Source of the DNA: Dethiosulfatarculus sandiegensis
GTDB taxonomy: Bacteria; Desulfobacterota; Desulfarculia; Desulfarculales; Desulfarculaceae
Direction: 5' to 3'
Assembly (NCBI RefSeq): GCF_000931935.2
Contig: NZ_AZAC01000037.1
Coordinates: forward strand, 1-46,426
Length of the DNA: 46,426 nucleotides
Below are positions 25,029 to 34,165 of the stretch, piece after piece. The first letter of the stretch is position 1; every line of letters starts with the position of its first letter. The translations under genes and the position numbers were made by a program. The notes below the pieces were generated by a model. The model saw only the letters and a program-made list of their open reading frames with translations, ran no database searches and was not told where the DNA came from.

Positions 25029-26372
25029 ATGGAGCAAGTCATAAATTACGAGGTGGTTGAACCCGGTGGCTACAAGGTAATCAAAGATGAAAAAGCCACC
25101 TTGGAAGCCTTTTTAGGGGCCAGTGTCGGCGTTTGCCTGGCAGACCGCCTCAATAAAGTCGGCGGTATGATCAATTTGCTTTTGCCAAAGCCCTTGGAAT
25201 CCGCCGACAGGAGCCAGCCCGCCAAATATGCCGAGACGGGGTTGCCGCTTCTTTATAAGGCAATCTGTGAGTTGGGCGCAAAACCGGAAAATTTGACCGC
25301 CTGGGTTGCCGGGGGGGGATCGTTGACCCCGGATAATTTAGCGCATTTGGATCTGGGAAACAGGGTGCGCCTGGAGGTGGAGCGTTTTCTCAGGGCTCAT
25401 TCCATAAAGGCCGATTTTGAAACACAAGAGCATTATTCATGCAAAATGGAGTTAAGGGGGCACGACTTTAGCTGCAATATCAGATCGTTGGATATAAAGA
25501 GCCGTCGTGTCCCTTTGAAGGAAGTTTTTCTTACACCTGATAAGATGGAACTTACCTTTGCCAATATAAGGCCCATAAAAGACATTATTTTTGACTTGGT
25601 TATCATGATAAACCATGGTGACTACCATTTCAGCAAATTGGCTGAAATGCTTTCTGAAGATCAGGTTTTGGCCGCCAAGGTGCTCAGGCAGTGTAATTCC
25701 AGCTTTTTCGGCCTGAGGTTTAAAGTGGATTCCCTTGATCGAGCCTTGGCTGTTTTAGGTGAGCAAAATATCGTTCGGCTTTTATTGGCAGCCGGAGTGG
25801 AGGATTCCTTTTCCCGCGTCCGTGATGGGTATTCCCTGGCAAAAGGCGGTCTCTTCAGGCATTCGCTCGGAACAGGCATTTTAGCCGCCGCTTTGGCCGA
25901 AAAAACAGCCCTGGTCCCTCGAGATGTGGCCTACACCGCGGGTTTGATGCACGATCTGGGGAAAGTGGCTCTGGATCAGCATGCCGAAAAGACAAGGAAC
26001 TTTCTTCTAAGGGCCACCCATGATCTGGGACACACCCTTATGGAGGTGGAGCAAAAGATATTTGGTCAGGATCATGCGACGGTGGGGTATTGGCTGGCTG
26101 TCAGGTGGGGGCTTCCGGAGAATATTTGTGAAGTGATAGAGAAACATCACGCACCCCATGAGGCAAACTTGCAGCCGGAACTGGTTCAACTGGTGAATCT
26201 GGCTGATCTTCTTATGAGTCGATACGCTCCCGGCCTGGAAATAGAGAGGATGGCTCATGATGATATTTACGCCAAGTTGTCCTCTTTGGGAATCAAACCG
26301 GATGCAATAGAAGGATTAATGGCTTCTCTGCCTGCGGGGTTTTTTAATAATAAACCAGAGGAGTTTGTTTAA
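25029..26372 (+). CDS. CheD-like / HDOD fusion protein, CheD active site lost
   Basis: 447 aa. Residues about 10-165 align with the CheD receptor glutamine deamidase fold (FLGASVGVCLADRLNKVGGMINLLLP; KYAETG). In the Thermotoga CheD the catalytic residues are Thr21, Cys27 and His44; here the matching positions are Glu26, Ser32 and Asn49, so deamidation is unlikely. Residues about 172-440 are an HDOD domain (DQVLAAKVLRQCNSSFFGL) that still has HD-type histidines: His278 and the His308-Asp309 pair in MHDLGK. HDOD domains act in signalling and chemotaxis networks. It is 31 bp after the hybrid kinase and probably co-transcribed. A PDZ or HTH output is not present. Confidence 0.9.
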   Translation: MEQVINYEVVEPGGYKVIKDEKATLEAFLGASVGVCLADRLNKVGGMINLLLPKPLESADRSQPAKYAETGLPLLYKAICELGAKPENLTAWVAGGGSLTPDNLAHLDLGNRVRLEVERFLRAHSIKADFETQEHYSCKMELRGHDFSCNIRSLDIKSRRVPLKEVFLTPDKMELTFANIRPIKDIIFDLVIMINHGDYHFSKLAEMLSEDQVLAAKVLRQCNSSFFGLRFKVDSLDRALAVLGEQNIVRLLLAAGVEDSFSRVRDGYSLAKGGLFRHSLGTGILAAALAEKTALVPRDVAYTAGLMHDLGKVALDQHAEKTRNFLLRATHDLGHTLMEVEQKIFGQDHATVGYWLAVRWGLPENICEVIEKHHAPHEANLQPELVQLVNLADLLMSRYAPGLEIERMAHDDIYAKLSSLGIKPDAIEGLMASLPAGFFNNKPEEFV

Positions 26373-26515
26373 AATCAAGGTATTGTTATAAGAACGTTTT
26401 TTGTCTGTCAGCCACTCGGCGCCAAATACCGTTTTTATACCGGTTTGCAGAAGCGGAGAAAGTTGCTTTGCGATCTATACAATTTTTACCCCTGAAACTC
26501 ATGCCGTGTTAAAAA

Positions 26516-27742
26516 ATGCAAATGAAAAACAATACTGAATACAAAACACTAAAGGAAATGGGCCTTTTAATCTGCGCCCTGATATTGTGTCTCGGTCTTT
26601 TTGGCTGTACGCCCAGCCAAACCACTTCGACCACAGGTGAAAGGGCTGTGCTGGAGCTGGTTCCGCCCACCGATTGGCCGGTTTTTTATGATGACATGGA
26701 TTCAGAGAGCCTGGAAAAGGCCTGTATGGAATCCCTGGCCTATCTGGAAAGGGTGCCGCCGGATAGAACCTTTACCTTTGGTGAACACAAAAGAACCGCA
26801 AGTGAGATGATCACGGCGCTCAACCAGCTGAGGGATATATTGGTAAGGGAGCCGGATCCCAGGGCCAGGACCGAGGCTTTGAAAAGAAAATTTTTATTGT
26901 TCAAGTCCATTGGCTCCGATGGTGAGGGCAGGGTGCTTTTCACTGGTTACTATGAACCGGTGCTGGCAGCCAGAATGAAACCCGAGAAGCCTTTTGTGTA
27001 TCCGCTTTACGCCATTCCAACAGATTTGGTAAAGATTGACCTTAGAGACTTTGGGATCAAGGCGGACAAGCGTCATCTGGTGGCCCGGGTCTATGGTGAT
27101 AAAGTCATTCCCTACTATGATCGGGAGGAGATTGACTTTAACGGGGTTCTAAAGGAAAAGGCAGAGCCTTTGGCCTATCTGGCTGATCCGGTGGAGGCCT
27201 TTTTTCTGCATATACAGGGATCCGGCCAGGTGGTCTTTAAGGACGGCTCCCATCTGAGGCTTGGTTATGCCGGTGTGAACGGCCATCCCTATCGGTCGAT
27301 TGGAAAATTATTGATTCAAAAAGACCTTATGAGTCTGGATAACATGTCCATGCAGGCCATAAAAGCCTTTTTAGAGGAAAAACCTGAATTAAGAAGAGAG
27401 GTTCTGTCTCACAACCCGTCTTATGTGTTTTTCCGCCCCTTGCCCCCCAGAGATGGCCCCCTGGGGTGTTTTGGCAAGCCCCTCACCGCAGGCAGGTCCA
27501 TAGCAACGGATCGGCGCATATTCCCCGGCTTGGCTCCCGCCTATATTGTCGGAGAGATTCCGGCGCCGGGAGGAAAAACAGCCCCAATGGGCAGAATGGT
27601 GCTTAATCAGGATACCGGCGGGGCCATCAGGGGCCCGGGCAGGGTGGATCTTTATTTTGGCAGCGGAGACCAGGCAGGCAGCCTGGCCGGGAGAATGAAA
27701 TACCCGGGTAACCTTTTTTTCCTGGCGCCAAAACGAGACTGA
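26516..27742 (+). CDS. mltA: Membrane-bound lytic murein transglycosylase A
   Basis: 408 aa lipoprotein. Signal peptide with lipobox LGLFGC (Cys about 31), then the MltA domain (RVLFTGYYEPVLAARM ... ETKPFVYPLYAIP-like) and the 3D domain with Asp377 (RGPGRVDLYFGSGDQAG), the proposed catalytic acid. It cleaves the glycan strand of peptidoglycan forming 1,6-anhydroMurNAc, from the outer membrane inner face. Two ATGs (26516, 26522) precede; no clear ribosome-binding site was seen. It is standalone and on the plus strand. Confidence 0.95.
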   Translation: MQMKNNTEYKTLKEMGLLICALILCLGLFGCTPSQTTSTTGERAVLELVPPTDWPVFYDDMDSESLEKACMESLAYLERVPPDRTFTFGEHKRTASEMITALNQLRDILVREPDPRARTEALKRKFLLFKSIGSDGEGRVLFTGYYEPVLAARMKPEKPFVYPLYAIPTDLVKIDLRDFGIKADKRHLVARVYGDKVIPYYDREEIDFNGVLKEKAEPLAYLADPVEAFFLHIQGSGQVVFKDGSHLRLGYAGVNGHPYRSIGKLLIQKDLMSLDNMSMQAIKAFLEEKPELRREVLSHNPSYVFFRPLPPRDGPLGCFGKPLTAGRSIATDRRIFPGLAPAYIVGEIPAPGGKTAPMGRMVLNQDTGGAIRGPGRVDLYFGSGDQAGSLAGRMKYPGNLFFLAPKRD

Positions 27743-27794
27743 AAAATTAGCGTTTTAGTAAGACCTCACGGTGTTTTTCAGCTAAGGAGACGGC

Positions 27795-28325
27795 ATGCTG
27801 CAAGCAAATTGGGGTGACACCCTTTTTACCCTGCAAAAAGGAGATATCACCCAGGTGGAGACCCAGGCTGTGGTGAATGCGGCCAACAGCCGCCTGGCAG
27901 GCGGCGGAGGTGTGGATGGCGCAATACACCGGGCCGCAGGACCTGAACTCATGGCCGAATGCCGTGAAATAGGGGGCTGCCCCACAGGCCAGGCTGTGAT
28001 AACCGGGGCAGGATGCATGAAGGCCCTGAAGGTGATCCACACCGTGGGCCCGATCTACAGAGGTTCTCCCAAGGATGCGGAATTGCTGGCCGACTGCTAT
28101 GTAAATTCCCTGGAAAGGGCCCGGGAAAACGGGCTTGCCACAGTAGCCTTTCCCAGCATATCAACCGGGGCCTATGGCTATCCCCTTGATCAGGCGGCCC
28201 TGGTGGCATTGAGTGCTGTCAGGGATTACTTAATGGCTCATGCAGGTGTTTTCAAGGAGATCAAAATGGTGCTTTTTGACCAGACTGCTCTTGATGCCTA
28301 TCAAAGGGCCTTGGATGAACTATAG
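27795..28325 (+). CDS. Macrodomain protein, O-acetyl-ADP-ribose deacetylase-like
   Basis: 176 aa, the size of YmdB/MacroD-type enzymes, which hydrolyse O-acetyl-ADP-ribose or mono-ADP-ribosyl-esters. Signatures: VVNAANSRLAGGGGVDGAIH with GGGG loop (about 33-52), the AAG.EL segment, and SISTGAYGYPLDQAA (phosphate loop and catalytic region). AAGGAG lies five bases before the ATG. It follows mltA by 52 bp and may be co-transcribed. Confidence 0.95.
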   Translation: MLQANWGDTLFTLQKGDITQVETQAVVNAANSRLAGGGGVDGAIHRAAGPELMAECREIGGCPTGQAVITGAGCMKALKVIHTVGPIYRGSPKDAELLADCYVNSLERARENGLATVAFPSISTGAYGYPLDQAALVALSAVRDYLMAHAGVFKEIKMVLFDQTALDAYQRALDEL

Positions 28326-28786
28326 CTCTTCCTGTTCAAGTTTGGCGACGTTTGAAGGAAATATATAGATGGCCTTTTCGACCGGTGTTTAATCTGTCGG
28401 CCGATTAGGCCATCTCATTCATACGCTAATCTCCACCTGCCCCAACTAATTAACATTACTGACTAATGCGGGAGGTCAGTTCAGGGCTGATATTCCCCCC
28501 GGGCTCAGCCTGAATCTTTTAAGTAAGATTGAATTTTGTCAATTTCATCTCCACTATTCGGCAAATAAATGGTGGTGCATCAAGACTTAATTTGCCCATA
28601 TTCAGGCTAAAAAAAATAGGAACACGACCAGACACACCACCTTCAAGCTTAACCTTATACCTCCCGGATTTTCAGACGCCTTAAATTGATCTCTCCCAGG
28701 CCGTGTTCATAGGCCATTTTGGTGGAAGTGATTTCCTCGCCCTCAAGTCCCAGCAGATTCGCAAGGTTGCCCCATCTCTCGTAAGC
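28326..28786. other. Non-coding region with inverted repeat, bordering gene remnants
   Basis: GATGGCC (28368-28374) and GGCCATC (28408-28414) form a perfect inverted repeat enclosing CGAC/GTCG. No T-run follows, so its role is unclear. From 28655 on there are gene fragments described separately. No intact gene is present. Confidence 0.5.
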
Positions 28787-28798
28787 GCCTTGCAAAGC
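28655..28798 (-). pseudogene. Possible C-terminal gene fragment, unrecognised
   Basis: A 47-residue open frame with no start codon between its bounding stops. It reads like ordinary coding sequence (RWGNLANLLGLEGEEITSTK, EHGLGEINLRRLKIREV) ending at a TAA. I cannot name the family. It joins the AraC remnant at about 28790 in opposite orientation, consistent with a deletion junction. It may also be chance coding-like sequence. Confidence 0.35.
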
Positions 28799-29244
28799 CT
28801 AATTGATTTACTTGAAGAACCGGATGATATTCCCATCTTTGCGCCTCTTGTCCAAAAGGAAATTATCTAGCGCCTTCTGGTGGGAGAACAGGGGCAAAGG
28901 CTCCGGTAAATCGCAAGGGCCATTGGTTGGCTGAGGGAAAATTACACCAACCGGATCAAAATGAAGATCCGGCGACTCATGCACGTATGAGCACCTCAAC
29001 CTTTCACCACCACTTCAGAGCCTTGACCGCCATGACTCCCTTGCAATTTCAAAAGAGAATTCGGTTGCATGAGGCAAGGCGGCTGATCTTGACAGATCAC
29101 CTGGATGCCTCCACTGCCGCCTTTCAGGTGGGTTATGAAAGCCCCTCCCAGTTTAACCGTGAATATAGCCGCCTGTTCGGAGCGCCGCTTTTGGTTGCTA
29201 TTCGAGTATATCCCAAAGGAAAAGGCAATGTTTGTTGTTCATGA
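28787..29244 (+). pseudogene. Broken AraC-family regulator
   Basis: The frame from 28787 reads LQSLIDLLEEPDDIPIFAPL, as in the ligand-domain end of AraC-type regulators, then hits TAG at 28868 (after EII, where family members continue YRLLVGEQG), continues RLLVGEQGQRLR to a TAA at 28907, then IARAIGWLRENYT. A frameshift near 28960-28975 moves to the frame reading DPATHARMSTSTFHHHFRAL ... LFGAPLL, the double HTH of AraC proteins. So it carries two stops, a shortened segment and a shift: a clear pseudogene. It overlaps the 3' end of the MFS gene. Confidence 0.75.
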
Positions 29245-30498
29245 AAGTGATCTGAGCCGAGCCTTAAGCGTCCAATCCGCGGCAAAAAGGGAAAAAAGGA
29301 GAACAAACGACAGGGTGGCGTAGAGACCCGCATAGCCGAACATATTGCCTATCCAGCCTTCCAGCGGAGCCTGGGTCAGCATTACCACATGGTTAAAACC
29401 ACATAGAAAGCCATGGTTTGTTGCTGCTTGCGGACCGGCGCTGAGCCTTATCATCAGCGTGTGCATGCAGGTCATTATTATCCCCTGCATGAGATGTTGC
29501 CCCATTAAAAGAACCGCGGCCAAACTTTGATCAATACTATGGCCTTTGGCCACCAATGCTATCTGCCAGCATAAAATTATGGCTGCCGCAGAAGCCGCCC
29601 TCACCAGGTTGCGCACCCCCAGGTAACGCATCAGCGGTCCTCCGATGAAGGAACCCGCCAGTCCGGCCGGATGGGCCCACCAGAACATGATGGAACCGAT
29701 TTGAGCCGGGCTTAACCCCAGATCATTCATCATGGGCGGGAAAAGCTGCGAACCTCCCATTGAAACGATGGCCATCCAAAACATGAAAAACAAAAACCAT
29801 TTTGTTTCCGGCCGGGTGGCGAAATTAAAGAGGCTCGGTTTGTGTCTCAAGGTTTGGGTTTTTTGCCGGGCCTTGGCCAACAGGTCTCTTTCGGTGTGGA
29901 ATAAAACCGGAAGGCTTAATGCCAGCGCCAATATGCCCAGCAATAAAAAGGAATTTTGCCAGCCCAGGAGATCATAGGCCATGAAAAGGACACCACCGCC
30001 GAGCATGGTGCCCAGGAGGGCGAAAAAGGTCTGAATCATGCCGCCCAAATGCATGTCTTCTGGTTCAAGCATATCAGCGGCATAGCCGGCCACCGCAATG
30101 TCACAGGTGGCAACGACCAGGTTCAAGGTAAATATGAGCACAAGCGCGGGCAGCATGCCGCCGGCTGTATTTGGGCAAATGGCCAAAAGAAAAAGCAGGA
30201 CCGATGCCAACCCTTGCAAGGGTAAAATCCAGGAGCGCCTCTTGCCCATGGAGGAGAAATAGTAGCGGTCCAGCACGCTGGCGTAAATGAATTTTCCCGC
30301 CCACGGCAGGTATAAAAGGGCCAACATGCCTATTGATTGGAGATCATATCCATTCCGGCGCATTATTATGGGCAGCGCCACCCAGGTGAATCCCAAGGGG
30401 AGGCTCTGACTGGTGTACATGACAGCCAGAAGAACGGATTTTTTAATCAGTAACGGCCTGTTGACCCTTAGTTTTTTCCCCCGATCAAGCCACCTCAT
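29239..30498 (-). CDS. MFS transporter, RhtX/FptX siderophore-uptake type
   Basis: 419 aa from the ATG at 30498, which overlaps the methyltransferase stop by 4 bp (ATGA); a longer frame to 30672 lies inside that gene. About 12 TM segments. The start, SQSLPLGFTWVALPIIMRRNG and KFIYASVLDRYYFSSMGKRR, resembles inner-membrane siderophore permeases of the RhtX/FptX/AmpG type (a single protein replacing an ABC importer). It is the last gene of an operon with a TonB-dependent receptor and a methyltransferase. The substrate is likely a ferric siderophore taken from other microbes, since no synthesis genes are seen here. Confidence 0.85.
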   Translation of the reverse strand: MRWLDRGKKLRVNRPLLIKKSVLLAVMYTSQSLPLGFTWVALPIIMRRNGYDLQSIGMLALLYLPWAGKFIYASVLDRYYFSSMGKRRSWILPLQGLASVLLFLLAICPNTAGGMLPALVLIFTLNLVVATCDIAVAGYAADMLEPEDMHLGGMIQTFFALLGTMLGGGVLFMAYDLLGWQNSFLLLGILALALSLPVLFHTERDLLAKARQKTQTLRHKPSLFNFATRPETKWFLFFMFWMAIVSMGGSQLFPPMMNDLGLSPAQIGSIMFWWAHPAGLAGSFIGGPLMRYLGVRNLVRAASAAAIILCWQIALVAKGHSIDQSLAAVLLMGQHLMQGIIMTCMHTLMIRLSAGPQAATNHGFLCGFNHVVMLTQAPLEGWIGNMFGYAGLYATLSFVLLFSLFAADWTLKARLRSLS

Positions 30499-31517
30499 TT
30501 TCGGGCGATATCCAGTTCCATGGGACCGCCCGGAGTTTTTATGGTCATGGACCGTACAGACCTGAAGCCCGCCAGGAAAGCCGCATCGGCAATTTCGCCT
30601 TGATCCAGGCAATTGGAGCGTTCCGCCAGCCGCCAGGGCAACATGGTTAAGACAATCTCCCTTGGGGCGCATCCTTCTTCGGTCAAACCGGCGTTCAAGG
30701 CCGCCAGGATTCCTTTTGGCTTTAAGGATGCATGGATTTTTTTCAACAGGTCGGTCAGGAATTCATAATGAAAATGCAAGGTGGAACATGCCAGCACCAG
30801 ATCATAGCCTTCTCCCAGATCATCTGTCACATAGTCACCACCCCTTAGCGACACTCTGTCCTGCAAGCCGTATTCGGCTATGAATCCCTTGGCGCCCTCA
30901 AGCACCTCGGGCCGATCCATTATCACGGCCTGCAAGTTTGGGTGATTCAGGAGAAGCTCCAGGGCCATGACCCCATGGGCTCCTCCCAGGTCAAGCACTT
31001 TGTTTAATTGAGGAAATCTCTTTTGACGCTTAATGACAGCGGCCAAATCCTGGGCCACTGAGCTACGCGAATAGTTGCCCATACCCTTGACCATATCTCG
31101 CCATATCTCAGGCTGATCCATGCTCTGGCCGGAAAATCGAAGAGCCGAGTTCCCGGTTTTGACAAGGTCTTCCAGATGGTCCAGATATTTTGTTTGCTCG
31201 TCATAACTTTGCCGCAGCATCTTGCCGATGGCATAAGGGCTGTCATCTGTGAGATACAAATCAGATAGTCGGCTGTTTTGATAATGCGGGCCCTGTCTTT
31301 TCAGCAGGTCGACGGCCACCAGGGCGTCCAGAAAGAGCCTGGTGTTTGACTGGTGGCTTTCCAAGGCTTGGCTCACCTCTTGAACGGTCATTGGTTTATG
31401 CAAAAGATTGAACAAATCCAAATCAATGGCAACGATGAGCAGTTTGCCTGCGGTCAAATCAGTGAAGATGGAGAAGAGCGGTTCGCAATCTTGGTCGGGC
31501 CTTGGCATGCCGGTCAT
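30495..31517 (-). CDS. SAM-dependent O-methyltransferase family protein
   Basis: 340 aa. It has an N-terminal winged-helix dimerisation domain (about 30-90) and a class I Rossmann fold with VLDLGGAHGVMALELL (motif I, about 166), DRPEVLEGAK and GDYVTDDLGEGYDLVLACSTLH. This is the acetylserotonin/plant-type (Methyltransf_2) arrangement, usually O- or N-methylation of small aromatic metabolites. It sits between a TonB receptor and a siderophore-type MFS permease, 40 bp after the receptor, so its substrate may be an imported siderophore or a related aromatic compound. This is inference. Confidence 0.85.
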   Translation of the reverse strand: MTGMPRPDQDCEPLFSIFTDLTAGKLLIVAIDLDLFNLLHKPMTVQEVSQALESHQSNTRLFLDALVAVDLLKRQGPHYQNSRLSDLYLTDDSPYAIGKMLRQSYDEQTKYLDHLEDLVKTGNSALRFSGQSMDQPEIWRDMVKGMGNYSRSSVAQDLAAVIKRQKRFPQLNKVLDLGGAHGVMALELLLNHPNLQAVIMDRPEVLEGAKGFIAEYGLQDRVSLRGGDYVTDDLGEGYDLVLACSTLHFHYEFLTDLLKKIHASLKPKGILAALNAGLTEEGCAPREIVLTMLPWRLAERSNCLDQGEIADAAFLAGFRSVRSMTIKTPGGPMELDIARK

Positions 31518-31556
31518 AATTCTTGGTTCTCCAGGTTTAATTGGGAAATATTTTTT

Positions 31557-33686
31557 TCACCAGTTGTAGGAAAGTCTGACTCCCACAAAGCGCGGGGCTC
31601 CGTCTTGGGCGATGGTGTCTCCCGCCCAATCGCATAAGGCCGTATAGTACTCTTCATCAAAGAGGTTCTTGGCCCATAAGGTCACTTCCCAGTTCCGGGC
31701 GCGGTAACCCAATTGCAGGTTGACTGTAAGGTAGGGATCCGCCTCCAGGAAATTTTTCGGGTCATGGTAGATGCGGCCCACACCCAACAGGTCCAACCTG
31801 GAAAACAGACCGGATGCGCACTGGTATTGCGCGCTCAGGTTGTATGTATAGTTGGGGGCGTTGGGTGTGTAGTTATCTGCGTAATCAAAGATGGAGCCGT
31901 CGCTGTCCATTGCACTCCAATCTTCGAATTTAGCCTCTGAAATTCCCATGCCGGCTTGCAGGTTCAGCCCTTTCAGCGGGATCCAGGCCACGCTTAACTC
32001 GGCGCCTCTGGAGTAGGCCTCCGCTGCATTGCGCACGTGATTGACCATGAACTGATTGCTGCGTTCAACCACCTGTTTGTCGGTAATCTGGATGTAATAG
32101 AGGCTCAAATCAGCGAATAAGGTTCCGTCAAGCCATTGTCCCTTAAGGCCTACCTCGTAGTTCAGTGTGTATTCGGGATCATAGGTGAAGGTTTGGGTGT
32201 TAATGGCAAAGGCATGAGAGTATCCACCTGAGAGATAGCCTCTTGATATGGAGGCATAGGTGGTCAGGCTTGGCTGGATATCATAGGCTACGGCTAATTT
32301 CGGTAAAAATTCGCAATAGTCAAGATCCTTGGAATAAGTAGAGTTGCTTCCTTGATCTAAAAATAACCCGTCCCCCTGTTTTTGAGTGAAGTCAAGGCGA
32401 ACCCCGGCAGTGAGATGCAGCTTATTCCACAGGGTGTAGGTGGCCTGTCCAAAGGCGGCCTGACTGTCGCTTTTGGAATTCAGTCTGCGGTATTGGGCGA
32501 AAAACGGGTAATCTGAAATCACGTCATTTTTCCCATGAGAAAAATACAGTCCGAAAAGCCAGTTAAGAGGCGAGGAACCTTGTGGCGAGGCCAGTCTCAC
32601 CTCTTGGCTCCACAGTTCGTTGTCATAAAAAACGTCGGCATCGCCCCAGTTAAGAAAAGCGGTGTCCATATCCTGGGTGTGATCAATTTTTGTTTTGCGG
32701 TGTCCGGTGATTGAGGTTAACTCAAAAGAATGGCCGGAGTAATTTATTTTCAGGGCCTGGCCGTTTCCCCTCCGCTCAAGCAGGTTTCTGCTGTTCCAGT
32801 TAATGGCGCATCGGTCGGCCTTTCTGTATCCAGTCATGAAACGGTAGGTGCCGTTTTTGTCGTCCCAGTCCTGGAAATCGCTGATTAAACTTATGTCCCA
32901 CTCTTTTTTCGGGGTCCAACGCAGGGTGAACCTGCCGTCCATACGGTCGATTTTTGCCGCGTCATCACGGCCGGTGAGATCATTGGTCATGAAACCGTCG
33001 CTAAGGGTGATTTGCCCGGAAAAACCCGTGAAAAGTTTGTCTTGAACCAGGGGGCCCATCAAGTTGGCGCCCATGCGGTAATAGGGTTCACGGTCGTGAG
33101 GCGTATCATAGACACCAAGATCGCCGTACACACCGGCTGTGAATTCGCCGTCAGGCTGGCGGGTTATTATGTTGATGACCCCTGATTCGGTATTCTGGCC
33201 ATACAAGGTTCCCTGCGGTCCCCTTAACACCTCCACCCGCTGCACACCGTAAAGATCCGGGTTGTGCATGAGATGAAGCGGCATGGCCACGCCATCCACG
33301 TATAAACCGGTGGGTGAGTAAATTGAGGCCAGGAAACTGTAATTACCGCGTATCACAATGACATTTTCAGCTTGACTTTCATACATGTAGACATTGGGGG
33401 TGAAGCGGGCCACATCCGCCATGTTCGTTATATTGGCATCTTCCAAGTCTTTTTCGGAAAAGGCGGTTATGCTCACCGGCACGTCCTGAATGTTCTCCTC
33501 GCGTTTCTGTGCGGTTACCACCATCTTTCCAAGCTGGTGTGAAGCAATCCCTTCGTCTGCCGATTCCTTTGCCCAGGTGGTCCCGGAGATTGGCAATTGA
33601 ATAATAACCAAAAGTAAAAAGAATGCTAAAACCAGTTTTTTGATTGTTTTTTCTAGATGTTTATTCTTTTCATACACAATAATCAT
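31557..33686 (-). CDS. TonB-dependent outer-membrane siderophore receptor
   Basis: 709 aa. A signal peptide (about 18-40, ending TWAKES) is followed by a TonB-box-like GKMVVTAQK (about 52-60), the plug (VPVSITAFSEKDL, GVQRVEVLRGPQGTLYGQNT) and a beta barrel ending in a C-terminal aromatic (RLSYNW). The PQGTLYGQNTESGVINI motif is typical. The ligand is probably a ferric siderophore, given the AraC regulator beside it and the RhtX-type permease in the operon. The ribosome-binding site is GGGGG at nine bases. An AraC-type operator candidate lies about 92 bp upstream. Confidence 0.93.
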   Translation of the reverse strand: MIIVYEKNKHLEKTIKKLVLAFFLLLVIIQLPISGTTWAKESADEGIASHQLGKMVVTAQKREENIQDVPVSITAFSEKDLEDANITNMADVARFTPNVYMYESQAENVIVIRGNYSFLASIYSPTGLYVDGVAMPLHLMHNPDLYGVQRVEVLRGPQGTLYGQNTESGVINIITRQPDGEFTAGVYGDLGVYDTPHDREPYYRMGANLMGPLVQDKLFTGFSGQITLSDGFMTNDLTGRDDAAKIDRMDGRFTLRWTPKKEWDISLISDFQDWDDKNGTYRFMTGYRKADRCAINWNSRNLLERRGNGQALKINYSGHSFELTSITGHRKTKIDHTQDMDTAFLNWGDADVFYDNELWSQEVRLASPQGSSPLNWLFGLYFSHGKNDVISDYPFFAQYRRLNSKSDSQAAFGQATYTLWNKLHLTAGVRLDFTQKQGDGLFLDQGSNSTYSKDLDYCEFLPKLAVAYDIQPSLTTYASISRGYLSGGYSHAFAINTQTFTYDPEYTLNYEVGLKGQWLDGTLFADLSLYYIQITDKQVVERSNQFMVNHVRNAAEAYSRGAELSVAWIPLKGLNLQAGMGISEAKFEDWSAMDSDGSIFDYADNYTPNAPNYTYNLSAQYQCASGLFSRLDLLGVGRIYHDPKNFLEADPYLTVNLQLGYRARNWEVTLWAKNLFDEEYYTALCDWAGDTIAQDGAPRFVGVRLSYNW

Positions 33687-34165
33687 TTCTGCATACCCCC
33701 TTAAATTAACGCAAGCTTGTTACCCAGTGGCAAAGGTAATAAGAAGAAGCATCAACACATATAATGACAGTATTTTCTGATATGATTTGATATGGCCTCG
33801 GTCTTGATCAGTGAACAGATCGACAAAACATTAAAACCATAAAAATCCCCAGGGCTGAATTGTGAAATATTATTAATTTTTATTTATGAAAACAACTAGT
33901 TGAATCGAAAAAAATAAAGTTTGGCGGCCGTGTTGGTCGGCTTTCCGCATCCCCAAAACTGGTGCAACTTTCGAGTTGTTTTGTGTCCTGTTTTTGTGGT
34001 TATTTTGGGACGGCTTTCCACCTAATTGAGGTGTTTAGTACTGATGATTAATTCTTACTTTACAGAATATACATCAACCAAATCACCCGTTATAAGAAAC
34101 ACCGCTATCACTAATTTGGGGTTGTTATAACAATCTAAAACAGGAGGGTCTTTCGAGCACAGCAC
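33687..34165. other. AT-rich intergenic region with operator candidates
   Basis: It lies between the receptor start and the AraC regulator stop. It carries the direct repeat at 33778-33794. Otherwise it is AT-rich without open frames and probably contains the receptor promoter. Confidence 0.4.
33778..33794 (-). promoter_or_regulatory. Direct repeats spaced one helical turn, AraC-type operator candidate
   Basis: TGATATG (33778-33784) and TGATATG (33788-33794) repeat with a 10-bp centre-to-centre distance, on the upstream side of the TonB receptor gene. On the gene's strand this reads CATATCA twice. Ten-bp-spaced direct repeats are usual targets of AraC-family activators such as YbtA/PchR. Only the pattern is seen; binding is untested. 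Confidence 0.4.
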
